From: Microbulbifer agarilyticus S89
GTDB taxonomy: Bacteria; Pseudomonadota; Gammaproteobacteria; Pseudomonadales; Cellvibrionaceae
Direction of reading: 5' to 3'
Length of the DNA stretch: 64,000 bases
Assembly (NCBI RefSeq): GCF_000220505.1
Contig: NZ_AFPJ01000032.1
Span: 62,001-126,000 of the forward strand
In this document: positions 19,790 through 30,667 of the stretch, piece by piece
Position numbering within the stretch: the first letter of the stretch is position 1
How the letters are laid out: each line of letters opens with the position of its first letter
Position numbers and translations under genes: made by a program
The notes under the pieces: model-generated
What the model was told of the DNA's origin: nothing
Seen by the model: only the letters and a program-made list of their open reading frames with translations
The model's database searches: none

Positions 19790-19915
19790 AACTCGGGCTC
19801 GGCTATCAGAAGGAAATGCGCCGCAAGCTTACGCAATTTTGCGCGGCCGCGCATTGGGCGGCCGGACTACTGATTCAGAAACAGCGGGTCAAACTAGGCA
19901 GACTAATTAGACGAG

Positions 19916-20605
19916 TTAAACTAAAAAGCCGCGCAACATGCGCACCAGCACGTCGCGGCTGGACTGCCCCTTGATCCCCACACTGGTGACTTGTGAGAAC
20001 TCCAGGCTCTGGATCATCCACAGGAACATCTGGGCATCCAGATCTGGGGAGCGGGTTGCCAGCGGCGCAATAAATTCACGGGCGTAGCCAGTGAGCTCGT
20101 CGTTATACGACTCGATCTCTTTGGCCAGCGCAGGAGACGGGTGTTGTTCGTACAGGTACTGGCACTCGATCTGCAGTTGACGCAAACGAGTGATAGGACC
20201 GGTATCGATCAACTGGGCAAAAATATCCGCAAGCCCCTCGATGTACGCATCGCGTTCCGCCAGCGTACCGTCGTCGTTTACGCAGCGTGCCAGCAATTCG
20301 GAATAGGCCACCACGATGCCCATGTTTACGGGCTCCATCGACTTTCTGTACTCGCGGAACGCCTCGACCAGAATATTGTCGATGGTGCCGAAGTAATAGG
20401 TGGTCATCGCCAGCTGCACACCCGCCTCACTGGCAATCGACCGGTGAGACAGGGCCGCCAGCCCCTTGCGCGCGATCAGATCCAGAGTGGCATTGAGGAT
20501 CTTCGCCATGGCGACTTCACGCTTCTCCGCCTTCTTGTTTACAGAGGAGGACTTAGCGCTGGGTGCTGTGGGCGTGTTCTCGCCAGCTCCGCTGCTGGAA
20601 ACCAT
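19916..20605 (-). CDS. TetR-family transcriptional regulator
   Basis: DNA-binding regulator of 229 aa. An N-terminal low-complexity tail of about 27 residues (Ser/Ala/Thr/Lys) precedes a standard TetR helix-turn-helix (ILNATLDLIARKGLAALSHRSIASEAGVQLAMTTYYF, split here as residues about 36-72). The C-terminal ligand domain has no recognised relatives. The neighbours (rluA downstream, phosphopantetheinyl transferase upstream) give no clear target. The 225-bp gap upstream contains two direct repeats of GGTCAAT at about 20670-20687, which may be part of its own control region. Confidence 0.88.
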   Translation of the reverse strand: MVSSSGAGENTPTAPSAKSSSVNKKAEKREVAMAKILNATLDLIARKGLAALSHRSIASEAGVQLAMTTYYFGTIDNILVEAFREYRKSMEPVNMGIVVAYSELLARCVNDDGTLAERDAYIEGLADIFAQLIDTGPITRLRQLQIECQYLYEQHPSPALAKEIESYNDELTGYAREFIAPLATRSPDLDAQMFLWMIQSLEFSQVTSVGIKGQSSRDVLVRMLRGFLV

Positions 20606-20830
20606 GTCGTTACCTCAAGAGAGTAAATTCGGGGCACTCAGTGCACGAAATAGGAACCCTATACAACGGTCAATTATTGGTCAATCGTACAAGGTTTGCG
20701 CTAATCTGGCGCCCTGATCAGCAAGATAACGTATAAGACACGCAAACCCGCAAAAATTCCCGCCCATTTACGCTTTTTACGGCCTATTTGCGTCCGTCGG
20801 TTCACTTTGGCGCGCTCACGAAAAATGTTT

Positions 20831-21664
20831 TCAGCGACTATCGGCACGTCCCAGCACCAGAGATTCCACCCCGACTACCGAGACACGAAAACAAACTTGA
20901 TGCCGCCGCGGCAACTGGTACTGCCGTGCAAAGTCTTCGCGCAATTGCAGCAGCAAAATGCGCTTGTCCATTTCTATGGATACCAGCCGTGCGCATTCAA
21001 AACCAAAGTAACAGCGTACTGAGGGATACAGGGCTTTAAACAGGCTCTCCTTGGCGGAAAAGATCAGCGTGGTTGCCTGCGCTGGGCGCAACGGTGAACT
21101 GGCGGTCAATAGCTGTTCATCCGCAGTAAGGATGGAAGGCTTCACCTCCTCACACACTTGCGGGGTCATCCAGTGCTCGCGATCGATCGCCAGGTAGCGG
21201 AGCTGTGTTGCGCTGGCGAGCACACAGGCAGCCTCATCGCCACAGTGGGTAATGCTGCCGATGACCCCGTTTGGCCAAAGTGGATTGCGGTGCCTACCAA
21301 TACCGATAGCGGGAACAACCCGATCCCGCGGCCGCAGCTCCGCCAGCAATGTGCCGGCGAGGTAGCGGCCAGCGAGAAACTCCGCCTGACGCCGGGGCAC
21401 AGCCTGAGCTATCTCTTCGGGCAACAGGATGCCCGCTGCAGTGAAAAGCGCCGGGGAATAGCGCTCGACATCGAAACGGCAGCTGGCCTGATAAAAGCCC
21501 GCAGCATCGTGCCGCTCACACGCCAGGTCGAGAATAAACCCGCTGCGGGTCAGTGCCCGGGCCGAGACCTGTGCCGACGCCTGCACTTTTGCCTGTGCTG
21601 TTACTTGTTGCACCGGTGGAAGATCCATTCGTTCAATCCGCGGCAGCGCCGACCGCACACTCAC
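20831..21664 (-). CDS. 4'-phosphopantetheinyl transferase, EntD/Sfp type
   Basis: Transfers 4'-phosphopantetheine from coenzyme A to the active serine of a carrier protein in peptide, polyketide or fatty-acid assembly. The protein is 277 aa from GTG at 21664; an ATG twelve codons later (MDLPP) is also possible. Seen: RRQAEFLAGRYLA, GSITHCGDEAACVLA, the metal-binding YLAIDREHW and the catalytic FSAKESLFKALYP. These are the EntD-class motifs. The N-terminal 40 residues are rich in Gln/Ala/Val. No synthase gene is nearby. It begins 10 bases after the ampC stop on the same strand, so the two may share a transcript. Confidence 0.9.
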   Translation of the reverse strand: MSVRSALPRIERMDLPPVQQVTAQAKVQASAQVSARALTRSGFILDLACERHDAAGFYQASCRFDVERYSPALFTAAGILLPEEIAQAVPRRQAEFLAGRYLAGTLLAELRPRDRVVPAIGIGRHRNPLWPNGVIGSITHCGDEAACVLASATQLRYLAIDREHWMTPQVCEEVKPSILTADEQLLTASSPLRPAQATTLIFSAKESLFKALYPSVRCYFGFECARLVSIEMDKRILLLQLREDFARQYQLPRRHQVCFRVSVVGVESLVLGRADSR

Positions 21665-21674
21665 GCGCTACCGA

Positions 21675-22889
21675 TCATTCTGTGGCTTCAGCAGGTGCGG
21701 CCACGACTTCGGGAAGCAGTGACTGCAACAGCGCATACAACATTTCGACACGCGCCTGGTTGGGAAAGTACTTATTCGCCAGCATCACAAAACCAAACCG
21801 CTGCTGAGGTATAAATGCGACATAGGTGGAAAAGCCTCCGGTGGAGCCGGTCTTATTGATCAGTACATTGTGCTGTGGCGCCATGGGGGGGTGGATTGCA
21901 TCCACCGGCCGGTCTCCACTGATATTCTTCCAGTCGTTACCGGCGAGCAACCGGGTTCGCGCCAGTGGCAGCGCGTATTGCTCCCACACCATATCCTGCA
22001 CGTAATACTTGGTGCTGAAATAACCGGTGCGGGTTTTCTCCAGCGCCTGCTGCAGGTCCTCATCGACCTTCACCAGTTGCATCTGAGCAGCAATATAGCG
22101 GGTCAAGTCTGCAGCGCTGGCGCGTACACCATAGGCCTCCTCAGCCAGCAGCCCCATGTTTACCCGCACCGGCTCGTGCTGCCGGTTATGCCCCTCGGCG
22201 TAATTCGCCATTTTCTCGGCGGGGACCTGCACGTAGGTTTCAGATAATCCCAGGCCTCGAAAAATATATTTATCCATTGCCACGGCAAACGGCTGATTCA
22301 GGCTGCGTGCGGCAACCAGGCCCAACAGGCCACTGCTTGGGTTGGAATACGTACGCTTGCTACCGGGAGTGTACTGCGGTTGCCAGTCGCGAAAATAACT
22401 GAGCAACTGGTCTTCGTCCTGCACCGCGGACGGAACCTGTAGCGGGAAGTGCCCCGCGGTGTGGGTCGCGAGATTGAGTACCGATACCCGGTCCATGGCA
22501 CTGCCACGCAGCGGCGGCAGGTAAGCACTCACCGGCTTGGCAAAATCCAGCGCGCCTTTGACTTCTGCATACGCCGCCAGGGTGGCAGTGAATGTCTTGC
22601 TGACCGAGCCCACTTCGAACAGGGTGTGTTCGGTTACCGGCTCACCGTCTTCCAGGGCCGTCTCACCCAGATTGAAAAAATGCGGTTCGCCATCGATGGT
22701 AAGGGCCAGCGACATGCCTGGCACACGGTATTTTTCCACCACGGGCTGGATCGCTGCCACCACCGCGGCCTCAAGCTGATCGGCGCTAATTTTCGCGCCA
22801 GAATCCGCGTGGGCCATGCCGCTCAGGATAACCCCGGTAGCGGCAAGCAGGCTCTTCAGTGAGCGTGAAACAAACGGTGAGAGCGACAT
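21675..22889 (-). CDS. ampC: Class C (AmpC-type) serine beta-lactamase
   Basis: Periplasmic enzyme that hydrolyses beta-lactams by a serine acyl-enzyme. From ATG at 22889 it is 404 aa; an AAGGA box precedes this start and a signal peptide (ending GMAHA) follows. All three active-site motifs are present in order: SVSK at 95-98, YSN at 181-183 and KTG at 346-348 (NKTGSTGGFSTYVAFIP). The AmpC-typical EAYGVRAS and MLANK segments are also present, which separates it from general class C-fold esterases. No LysR-type ampR lies divergently, so inducible control of the usual kind is not evident. It is divergent from a Nudix gene. Confidence 0.9.
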   Translation of the reverse strand: MSLSPFVSRSLKSLLAATGVILSGMAHADSGAKISADQLEAAVVAAIQPVVEKYRVPGMSLALTIDGEPHFFNLGETALEDGEPVTEHTLFEVGSVSKTFTATLAAYAEVKGALDFAKPVSAYLPPLRGSAMDRVSVLNLATHTAGHFPLQVPSAVQDEDQLLSYFRDWQPQYTPGSKRTYSNPSSGLLGLVAARSLNQPFAVAMDKYIFRGLGLSETYVQVPAEKMANYAEGHNRQHEPVRVNMGLLAEEAYGVRASAADLTRYIAAQMQLVKVDEDLQQALEKTRTGYFSTKYYVQDMVWEQYALPLARTRLLAGNDWKNISGDRPVDAIHPPMAPQHNVLINKTGSTGGFSTYVAFIPQQRFGFVMLANKYFPNQARVEMLYALLQSLLPEVVAAPAEATE

Positions 22890-23169
22890 CTTGTATTCCT
22901 TATTGTGGCAACCGCATACCGGCGATGGAAACTCACGGGCGTGTTTTTTGTCTGACCCTATACCCGGGATAAAGTGCAGTTTAGCCGGAATAACTTTCCG
23001 CCCCCGCGTATGCACCTAAAATGTGCACATAAACTAGCGCTCGAAAGATGCCGCCACAGTCGGATACACTTTACCCACAATGCACTCGGCTGCATGGCCA
23101 CCCTAACCCGCTGGCCCTGGGGCCTGGTTGTGCGCCATTAATGACCGCGAGACAAGCCGTACCGGACCC

Positions 23170-23760
23170 ATGCGATCTTTCCTGTTAAAAAGCTTCCTCT
23201 TTCTGCTGGTACTCGCGGTACTGGCGGCAGGGGTATTCGTGGCTTTTCCGGGATTGAAGTATGAGCTGTACCGCAAGCTCCCCCCCAAGATCCGCTGGAA
23301 TATTTCCTACGCCCTGACAGACAAGTTTGTGGTGGGGATGGTGTATTTCGTCGAGCGCAACAATCAACTGCTGCTGGTGCGCCACACCTATCAGGACAAG
23401 TGGTCGCTGCCTGGCGGCTGGGTGGAGCGCAATGAGTCGTTTGAGGAATCGGCGCGACGGGAACTGCGTGAAGAGCTGGATATCAAGATCGACGATTTCG
23501 AGGTGCTCGAGGTCGACAAGGTGCCGCGCTCGGGCATTATCAATATTGCGGTTCGCGGGCGCCTGAAAGACAAGCAGGTGGCAATCCGCGACGGCGAAAT
23601 CTACGGCTACCGCTTCTTTGACCTGCATCGCCTGCCGGAAGATGTCATTTACACCCACAAACCGTATATCAAGCGCTATCTGGATGCACGGCGGCCTCCG
23701 CGGCAATTGCCGGTGGAAGAGCCGGCGCCGCCCTCGCCACCGGAGCGGCAGTCGCCGTGA
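23170..23760 (+). CDS. Membrane-anchored Nudix hydrolase
   Basis: Predicted pyrophosphatase acting on nucleoside-diphosphate-linked substrates. From ATG at 23170 it is 196 aa. Residues about 5-27 form a membrane segment (LLKSFLFLLVLAVLAAGVF), unusual for a Nudix enzyme. A complete Nudix box follows, GGWVERNESFEES then RRELREEL, with the Glu residues that bind metal. The C-terminal tail is rich in Pro, Glu and Arg (PVEEPAPPSPPERQ) and looks disordered. Convergent with hutG. The substrate and which side of the membrane the enzyme faces are unknown. Confidence 0.83.
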   Translation: MRSFLLKSFLFLLVLAVLAAGVFVAFPGLKYELYRKLPPKIRWNISYALTDKFVVGMVYFVERNNQLLLVRHTYQDKWSLPGGWVERNESFEESARRELREELDIKIDDFEVLEVDKVPRSGIINIAVRGRLKDKQVAIRDGEIYGYRFFDLHRLPEDVIYTHKPYIKRYLDARRPPRQLPVEEPAPPSPPERQSP

Positions 23761-23781
23761 CGCTACCGCGGGCGGCGAGCG

Positions 23782-24735
23782 TCAGCCCTTGATGCCATTG
23801 GCAATCTGAAACACTACCCGCGCGGCAGTGCGCGCCGCGTGATCTTCAATATCGAAGTAGGGGTTAAATTCGGCGATATCCGCCAGACAGACCTTTTTCG
23901 ATTCCAGCACCGTATCCAGCAGCGGCTCGAACAACTCGAAGGCCACACCGCGGCCAGCGGGCGCACTCACTGCGGGCATGGTCGCCGCGGGCAGGAAGTC
24001 CAGGTCGATGGTCAGGTACACGAAATCCACGCGGTCGATAAAGTCAGCGATCTGGCGCTGAACCAGCTCGATGCGCCAGGGCACGATCTCTCGATCGGAG
24101 ATGACCTGCGCGCCCAGCTCTTCCGCACGCTGATACAGCGCCGGAGTATTGGCGGTCGCCGCAGCACCCACGCAGAGATAATTAAATGGTCGGCCATTCA
24201 GATCGCACTGTTCCGCGATCTGGTAAAACGGGGTACCCGATGAACCCTGCGGCGCAGGTAGCCGGATATCCAGGTGGGCGTCGAAGTTGATAATACCCAA
24301 GGTTTTGTCCCGGTGCTGCTCGCGCATCCAGCGCGCGATACCCTGGTAACTGCCGTAGGCAATCTCGTGGCCACCGCCGAGCACCATGGGAAAGTGCCCA
24401 GCACTCATCAGCTCGGTAATGCGCGCGCCGAGCATCGCCTGCCCCGATTCCAGATCGTCTTTTTCCACGCGCACGTTGCCCGCATCGTAAAGGGGCGCGC
24501 CGAAGGTCTTGGGCAGATTGGCCAGCGCCAGGCGCAGGATACGCGGGCCCTTGGCGGCACCGATCCGCCCCTTGTTACGGCGTACGCCTTCGTCACTGGC
24601 AAAGCCCAGAATCGAGAATCCCGGCGGGCTATCCAGATGCAGCGGCACTATGTCCTGATGCCAGCGCTTGCCTGCTTTGCCGTCTTCACTATCGACGCGG
24701 CCACTCCACAGGCGCATATCAGCCAGCTGTAACAT
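23782..24735 (-). CDS. hutG: Formimidoylglutamase (arginase-family, histidine degradation)
   Basis: Hydrolyses N-formimidoyl-L-glutamate to glutamate and formamide, the last step of the direct Hut route. The protein is 317 aa with the arginase-fold Mn sites GGGHE, NFDAHLDIR and TIDLDFLPA. Its start overlaps the hutI stop by 17 bases, so translation is coupled. The HutG choice fits a cluster that lacks hutF, so histidine nitrogen leaves as formamide rather than by the two-step HutF route. That reading rests on the genes visible here; hutF could lie elsewhere. It converges on the Nudix gene. Confidence 0.93.
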   Translation of the reverse strand: MLQLADMRLWSGRVDSEDGKAGKRWHQDIVPLHLDSPPGFSILGFASDEGVRRNKGRIGAAKGPRILRLALANLPKTFGAPLYDAGNVRVEKDDLESGQAMLGARITELMSAGHFPMVLGGGHEIAYGSYQGIARWMREQHRDKTLGIINFDAHLDIRLPAPQGSSGTPFYQIAEQCDLNGRPFNYLCVGAAATANTPALYQRAEELGAQVISDREIVPWRIELVQRQIADFIDRVDFVYLTIDLDFLPAATMPAVSAPAGRGVAFELFEPLLDTVLESKKVCLADIAEFNPYFDIEDHAARTAARVVFQIANGIKG

Positions 24736-25948
24736 GATGTCCCCCTAAAAACATTTCTGCGGGTTTCAGCGCACCCACCTCATAGGCAAGCTGGTCCGGC
24801 GTGTCCATCGGCCACAGTGCCATATCCGCGCGCAGTCCCGGGCGCAACACACCCCGCGAGCAACAAATCCCCAGCGCGCGCGCCGCGGAGCGCGTCACGC
24901 CGGCGAGCGCTTCCGCTGGGGTCAGGCCGAACAGGTTGCAGCCCATATTCATCATCAGGCGCAGCGAGGCGATCGGGCAGCTGCCCGGATTCAAATCGGT
25001 GGAAATCGCCATGGGTACACCGGCGGCGCGCAGCTTATCCACCGGTGGTAGGCGGGTTTCCTTCAGCGTGTAAAACGCACCGGGCAGCAATACCGCAGCG
25101 GTACCGCTCTCCGCCATCGCCGCGACATCTTCGTCGGTGATGTATTCAATATGCTCCACCGACAACGCGCCTGCACTGGCTGCCATCTTGGTGGCGCCGG
25201 TGGAGGCGAGCTGCTCCGCGTGTACCTTGACCGGCAAATCGAGTTTGCGTGCCGCGCTGATTACCCGCTGGCACTGTTCCACCGAGAAGGCGATGTTTTC
25301 ACAAAACATGTCCACCGCGTCGGCCAACTGTTCCCGCGCGACCGCAGGCAAAATTTCGTTGCATACCAGGTCGATGTATTCGTCGGCGCGGCCATCGTAT
25401 TCCGGTGGCAGGGCGTGGGCGGCGAGGCAGGTGGTGAGGACGTTCACCGGGTAGTGCTGGGCGAGGCGGCGTGCCACGCGCAGTTGCTTCAATTCATTGT
25501 CGAGGTCGAGGCCATAACCGGATTTGATTTCGATGGTGGTGACCCCTTCGCGCATCAGGGCTTTCAGGCGCGGTTCGGCGGCGTGATACAGCTCTTCGGC
25601 ACTCGCGGCGCGGGTAGCGCGCACGGTGGACAGGATGCCGCCGCCCGCGCGGGCGACCTCTTCGTAGCTTTCGCCACCCAAACGCCGGGCGAATTCACTG
25701 GCGCGGTGGCCGCCGTAAACCAGGTGGGTATGGCAGTCGATTAGCCCTGGGGTCAACCACTGCCCCTCGCCATCAATCACCAGATCCGCCGTCGTTTCCG
25801 GCAGCTCCCGGCGCGGGCCGATCCAGACAATTTTGTTGCCCGTCACCGCCACCGCAGCGTCTTCCACCGCGCCGTAGGCGCCGGGCAGAGACGGATCCAT
25901 CGTGGCCGCATGGACATTGGTAATCAGCAGATCACAGCGTTCGGTCAT
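24719..25948 (-). CDS. hutI: Imidazolonepropionase
   Basis: Opens the imidazolone ring of 4-imidazolone-5-propionate to form N-formimidoylglutamate, the third Hut step. It is 409 aa, the family length, of the amidohydrolase superfamily. Seen: the metal-binding LIDCHTHLVYGG, the EIKSGYGLDL loop, VKVHAEQLA and the STDLNPGSCP segment with the active Asp. It is first in the minus-strand hutI-hutG pair, divergent from hutC. The 361-bp divergent gap holds the hut operator-like palindrome and a structured repeat. Confidence 0.95.
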   Translation of the reverse strand: MTERCDLLITNVHAATMDPSLPGAYGAVEDAAVAVTGNKIVWIGPRRELPETTADLVIDGEGQWLTPGLIDCHTHLVYGGHRASEFARRLGGESYEEVARAGGGILSTVRATRAASAEELYHAAEPRLKALMREGVTTIEIKSGYGLDLDNELKQLRVARRLAQHYPVNVLTTCLAAHALPPEYDGRADEYIDLVCNEILPAVAREQLADAVDMFCENIAFSVEQCQRVISAARKLDLPVKVHAEQLASTGATKMAASAGALSVEHIEYITDEDVAAMAESGTAAVLLPGAFYTLKETRLPPVDKLRAAGVPMAISTDLNPGSCPIASLRLMMNMGCNLFGLTPAEALAGVTRSAARALGICCSRGVLRPGLRADMALWPMDTPDQLAYEVGALKPAEMFLGGHHVTAG

Positions 25949-26037
25949 AGTCGCTCACTGAATTGGCGTTATTTGTAACCATAGCCCTGTTTGGGGGGAT
26001 TTGGCGCGGATTCTCACAGGCCCAACGAGACCTCGTG

Positions 26038-26150
26038 GGCCCGGTCACTGGGTGTGGGGTTTCAGGACCGCTGCGAGTACATCCATGTACGCTTCGGCGC
26101 CGCCATCCATGGCGACGACGATCCTGAAACCCCACACCCAGCACCCGGCC
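26038..26150 (+). repeat. Three-way-junction palindromic repeat, copy 1
   Basis: Outer arms at about 26041-26067 and 26122-26148 pair with a 20-bp perfect core (CTGGGTGTGGGGTTTCAGGA). They enclose two hairpins with TCCA loops: 26077-26090 (GTACATCCATGTAC) and 26101-26114 (CGCCATCCATGGCG). The 70-nt core 26060-26129 is identical, reversed, to that of copy 2 at 36777-36846. A small hairpin (26019-26041) abuts it. It lies in the divergent hutI-hutC gap. Confidence 0.85.
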
Positions 26151-26244
26151 TTCGATTCAAGCCTTATTGGCATGAACCCGATTAGGGAAGACCGCCAACT
26201 ATTGACAGCCAGCCTCACCAAATTCATAGTTGGCTCCAACTAGA

Positions 26245-26258
26245 CTTGTATATACAAG
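26245..26258. promoter_or_regulatory. Probable HutC operator
   Basis: The perfect 14-bp palindrome CTTGTATATACAAG lies 51 bases before the hutC start, followed two bases later by a second partial half (TGTACAAG, 26261-26268). It closely resembles known hut operators containing TTGTATNTACAA. It is well placed for HutC to repress its own gene and possibly the divergent hutIG operon. Confidence 0.75.
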
Positions 26259-26309
26259 AATGTACAAGATGGTAGCCACTTTACCCGAGCAGGCAAAGAC
26301 CACACAAGT

Positions 26310-27047
26310 ATGAGCAGTCAGATTTCCAGCACGACCACCGGGGCCAGCAGCCAACCGCGCTATGCGGCGATCAAAGCGCACATCCGCGCGCAGATCGAAT
26401 CCGGTGAGTGGCCGGCCCACTTTCGTGTGCCCTCGGAGAACCAGCTCGCCCAAGACTTCAACGTCAGCCGCATGACCGCCCGACGCGCCCTGTCAGAGCT
26501 CACCGACGAAGGCGTACTCATGCGCTCCCAGGGCCTCGGTACCTTCGTGGCCGAACCGGTACCGGCCGGTTCTCTGTTGGAAGTCCGCAATATCGCCGAC
26601 GAAGTTGCCGCACGTGGTCATAGCTACGGTAATCGCATCCTTAAATTGGAACAGACCACCGCCAGTAACGAAGTGGCCGTTGCTCTGGGTCTCGCCGAAG
26701 GCGCGGCGGTGTATCACTCGATCATCGTGCATCTGGATAACGGCCTGCCAATCCAGTTCGAGGAACGCTATACCAACCCCACACTGGTGCCGGAATACCT
26801 GCAACAGGACTTCAGTGCGGCCACACCAAACGAATACCTGACCCGCGTGGCCCCGTTGACCGAAGCCGATACCACGGTGGAAGCCATTGGCGCGGACGGC
26901 ACTGTCGCAGAGGCGCTGGAAATCGATAGTGGAAGCGCCTGCCTGCAGATCTGGCGGCGCACCATGAGCCGTGCGGGCACTGTGAGTTTTGCGCGGCTGG
27001 TACACCCGGGTAATCGATACCGGCTCGGCGCACAGCTGAGGTTTTGA
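26310..27047 (+). CDS. hutC: Histidine utilization repressor, GntR/HutC family
   Basis: Represses hut genes and is released by urocanate in the known systems. The protein is 245 aa. An N-terminal winged helix-turn-helix is seen in residues about 15-80 (RYAAIKAHIRAQIESGEW, VPSENQLAQDFNVSRMTARRALSELTDEG). A UTRA ligand-binding domain follows (VYHSIIVHLDNGLPIQFEERY, TEADTTVEA). It sits between the divergent hutIG and the downstream hutUH genes. The palindrome just upstream suggests autoregulation. A structured repeat separates it from hutU. Confidence 0.93.
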   Translation: MSSQISSTTTGASSQPRYAAIKAHIRAQIESGEWPAHFRVPSENQLAQDFNVSRMTARRALSELTDEGVLMRSQGLGTFVAEPVPAGSLLEVRNIADEVAARGHSYGNRILKLEQTTASNEVAVALGLAEGAAVYHSIIVHLDNGLPIQFEERYTNPTLVPEYLQQDFSAATPNEYLTRVAPLTEADTTVEAIGADGTVAEALEIDSGSACLQIWRRTMSRAGTVSFARLVHPGNRYRLGAQLRF

Positions 27048-27089
27048 TAGTCAGGTAAAAAACTACAGAAATACAAATTGAAGGCGAGG

Positions 27090-27200
27090 TGCCGGGGGGA
27101 GGTTTTCAGGATCGTCGCAAACAGGAAGTTTGCGCCGAAACACCCAGGGATGGGTTCGCAGGGGGGCGCCTAGCCTGGTCCTGAAAACTCTTACCCGGTG
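27090..27200 (-). repeat. Three-way-junction palindromic repeat, copy 3
   Basis: The inner end of the outer stem is TTTTCAGGA (27103-27111) with TCCTGAAAA (27179-27187). The stem continues outward through GCCGGG/CCCGGT with mismatches. Inner hairpins are 27117-27133 (GCAAAC-AGGAA-GTTTGC) and 27142-27155 (ACCCA-GGGA-TGGGT). The loops read GGA-type, so the element is in reverse orientation. It lies between hutC and hutU in the direction of transcription. Confidence 0.8.
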
Positions 27201-27298
27201 GCCTGCCGCCACAAGACACACAAATGAACCCCGGGGCCAAAAGCCCCAAGAAAATCCAATTCAAACTATCCACAGAATTTGGAACAGACGAGGCAACC

Positions 27299-28990
<1,692 letters not shown>

Positions 28991-29024
28991 AAAATTTTGC
29001 GAAGAAATTTGCGGTAAAAAGATT

Positions 29025-30575
29025 ATGTATCAACTGGAAATTATCCCGGGCCAATTGAGCCTGGAACAACTGCGCCGCGTTGCACGGGAACCGGTGCAGC
29101 TGTCGCTACACAAAGACGCCCACGCAGCCATCAAGGCCTCAGCAAAAACCGTGGCGGATGTGATCGAACAGGGCCGCACCGTATACGGAATCAATACCGG
29201 TTTTGGCCTGCTGGCTAACACCCGCATCGAAAAGAAAGACCTGGAAACCCTGCAGCGCGCCATCGTCCTGTCGCACGCAGCCGGTACCGGCAACTTTATG
29301 GATGCCAATACCGTGCGCCTGCTGATGGTATTGAAGATCAACTCCCTCGCGCGTGGTTTCTCCGGCATCCGCCTGGAAGTGATCGAGGCACTGATCAAGC
29401 TGGTTAACGCCGGCGTTTACCCGGCGATCCCGGAAAAGGGTTCCGTGGGCGCCTCCGGTGACCTGGCGCCGCTGTCACATATGAGCGTGGTGCTGCTTGG
29501 TGAAGGTGAGTGCTTTATCAATGGCGAACGCAAGTCCGCCGCCGAAGGCCTGAACTTTGCCGGCATGACGCCGCTGGTACTGGCGCCGAAGGAAGGATTG
29601 GCACTGCTGAACGGTACCCAGGCCTCCACTGCCTTCGCACTGGAAGGCATGTTTGCCGCGGAGGACCTGTTTGCCGGCGCGGTGGTAACCGGTGCACTGA
29701 CCCTGGAAGCGGCCAAGGGCTCACGCCGCCCGTTCGACGACCGCATTCACGCAGCGCGCGGACAGGTTGCCCAGCGCGACGTCGCCGCCAGCTACCGCGA
29801 CCTGCTCGGCACGGCCAGTGATATTGGCGACTCCCATGAAAACTGTGAAAAGGTACAGGACCCCTATTCCCTGCGCTGCCAGCCACAGGTAATGGGCGCC
29901 TGCCTGCAGCAAATCCGCTTTGCCGCCGAGGTATTGCTGGCGGAAGCCAACGGTGTTTCCGATAACCCGCTAGTGTTTACCGACGAGGAAAACCCGGAAA
30001 ACTCCGACATCATTTCCGGTGGTAACTTCCACGCGGAGCCGGTGGCCATGGTTGCCGACAATTTGGCCCTGGCCATTGCCGAAATCGGCTCTCTGTCCGA
30101 ACGTCGCATGGCGCTGCTGATTGATTCCAACCTGTCCGGCTTGCCACCTTTCCTGGTGGACAACGGCGGGGTGAACTCCGGCTTTATGATTGCCCAGGTG
30201 ACCTCTGCAGCGCTGGCCAGTGAAAACAAAACCTTCGCCCACCCGGCGAGCGTCGATTCACTGCCCACCTCCGCCAACCAGGAAGACCATGTTTCCATGG
30301 CCACCTTCGCCGGTCGTCGCCTGCGCGACATGGCCGACAACACTTGCGGGATTCTCGCGGTGGAATTGCTGGCCGCTTGTCAGGGCCTCGACTTCCGCGC
30401 GCCACTAAAAACCACCGACAAGCTGGAAAATGCCAAGGCCGCTCTGCGCGAGCGCGTACCTTTCTATGACAAGGACCGCTACTTCGCGCCGGACATCGAA
30501 GAGGCCAAGCAACTGCTGGCGAGCGCCTATTACCGCGATTACCTGGCCACAGAAATGTTGCCCAGCAATCAGTAA
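29025..30575 (+). CDS. hutH: Histidine ammonia-lyase
   Basis: Removes ammonia from histidine to give urocanate, the first Hut step. From ATG at 29025 it is 516 aa, standard length. The MIO prosthetic group forms from Ala143-Ser144-Gly145 within [14 protein letters not shown]. Other family segments are [30 protein letters not shown] and [12 protein letters not shown]. It follows hutU by 34 bp and ends at a long terminator hairpin, closing the hutC-hutU-hutH unit. The cluster carries no histidine permease, so uptake must be encoded elsewhere. Confidence 0.97.
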   Translation: MYQLEIIPGQLSLEQLRRVAREPVQLSLHKDAHAAIKASAKTVADVIEQGRTVYGINTGFGLLANTRIEKKDLETLQRAIVLSHAAGTGNFMDANTVRLLMVLKINSLARGFSGIRLEVIEALIKLVNAGVYPAIPEKGSVGASGDLAPLSHMSVVLLGEGECFINGERKSAAEGLNFAGMTPLVLAPKEGLALLNGTQASTAFALEGMFAAEDLFAGAVVTGALTLEAAKGSRRPFDDRIHAARGQVAQRDVAASYRDLLGTASDIGDSHENCEKVQDPYSLRCQPQVMGACLQQIRFAAEVLLAEANGVSDNPLVFTDEENPENSDIISGGNFHAEPVAMVADNLALAIAEIGSLSERRMALLIDSNLSGLPPFLVDNGGVNSGFMIAQVTSAALASENKTFAHPASVDSLPTSANQEDHVSMATFAGRRLRDMADNTCGILAVELLAACQGLDFRAPLKTTDKLENAKAALRERVPFYDKDRYFAPDIEEAKQLLASAYYRDYLATEMLPSNQ

Positions 30576-30588
30576 TTAGCCTGCCGCC

Positions 30589-30638
30589 GACCTTCGCTTG
30601 TACGCAGTGCTCATCTGCGCATGAGCGAAGGTCTTTCT
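30589..30638 (+). terminator. Rho-independent terminator of hutH
   Basis: Long stem GACCTTCGCT/AGCGAAGGTC (30589-30598, 30624-30633) with an inner CGCAG/CTGCG helix, followed by a short T-rich stretch. It starts 13 bases after the hutH stop. Confidence 0.7.
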
Positions 30639-30667
30639 ACTTATGCCTTAGCCTTAGCCTGCAAACG

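Noticed and set aside
26001-26243. Short frames through repeat copies 1 and 2 encoding the same peptide (containing CEYIHVRFGAAIHGDDDPE)
   Set aside because: The shared peptide arises from the identical repeat DNA, has no start signal, and runs across the palindromes. It is a repeat artefact.
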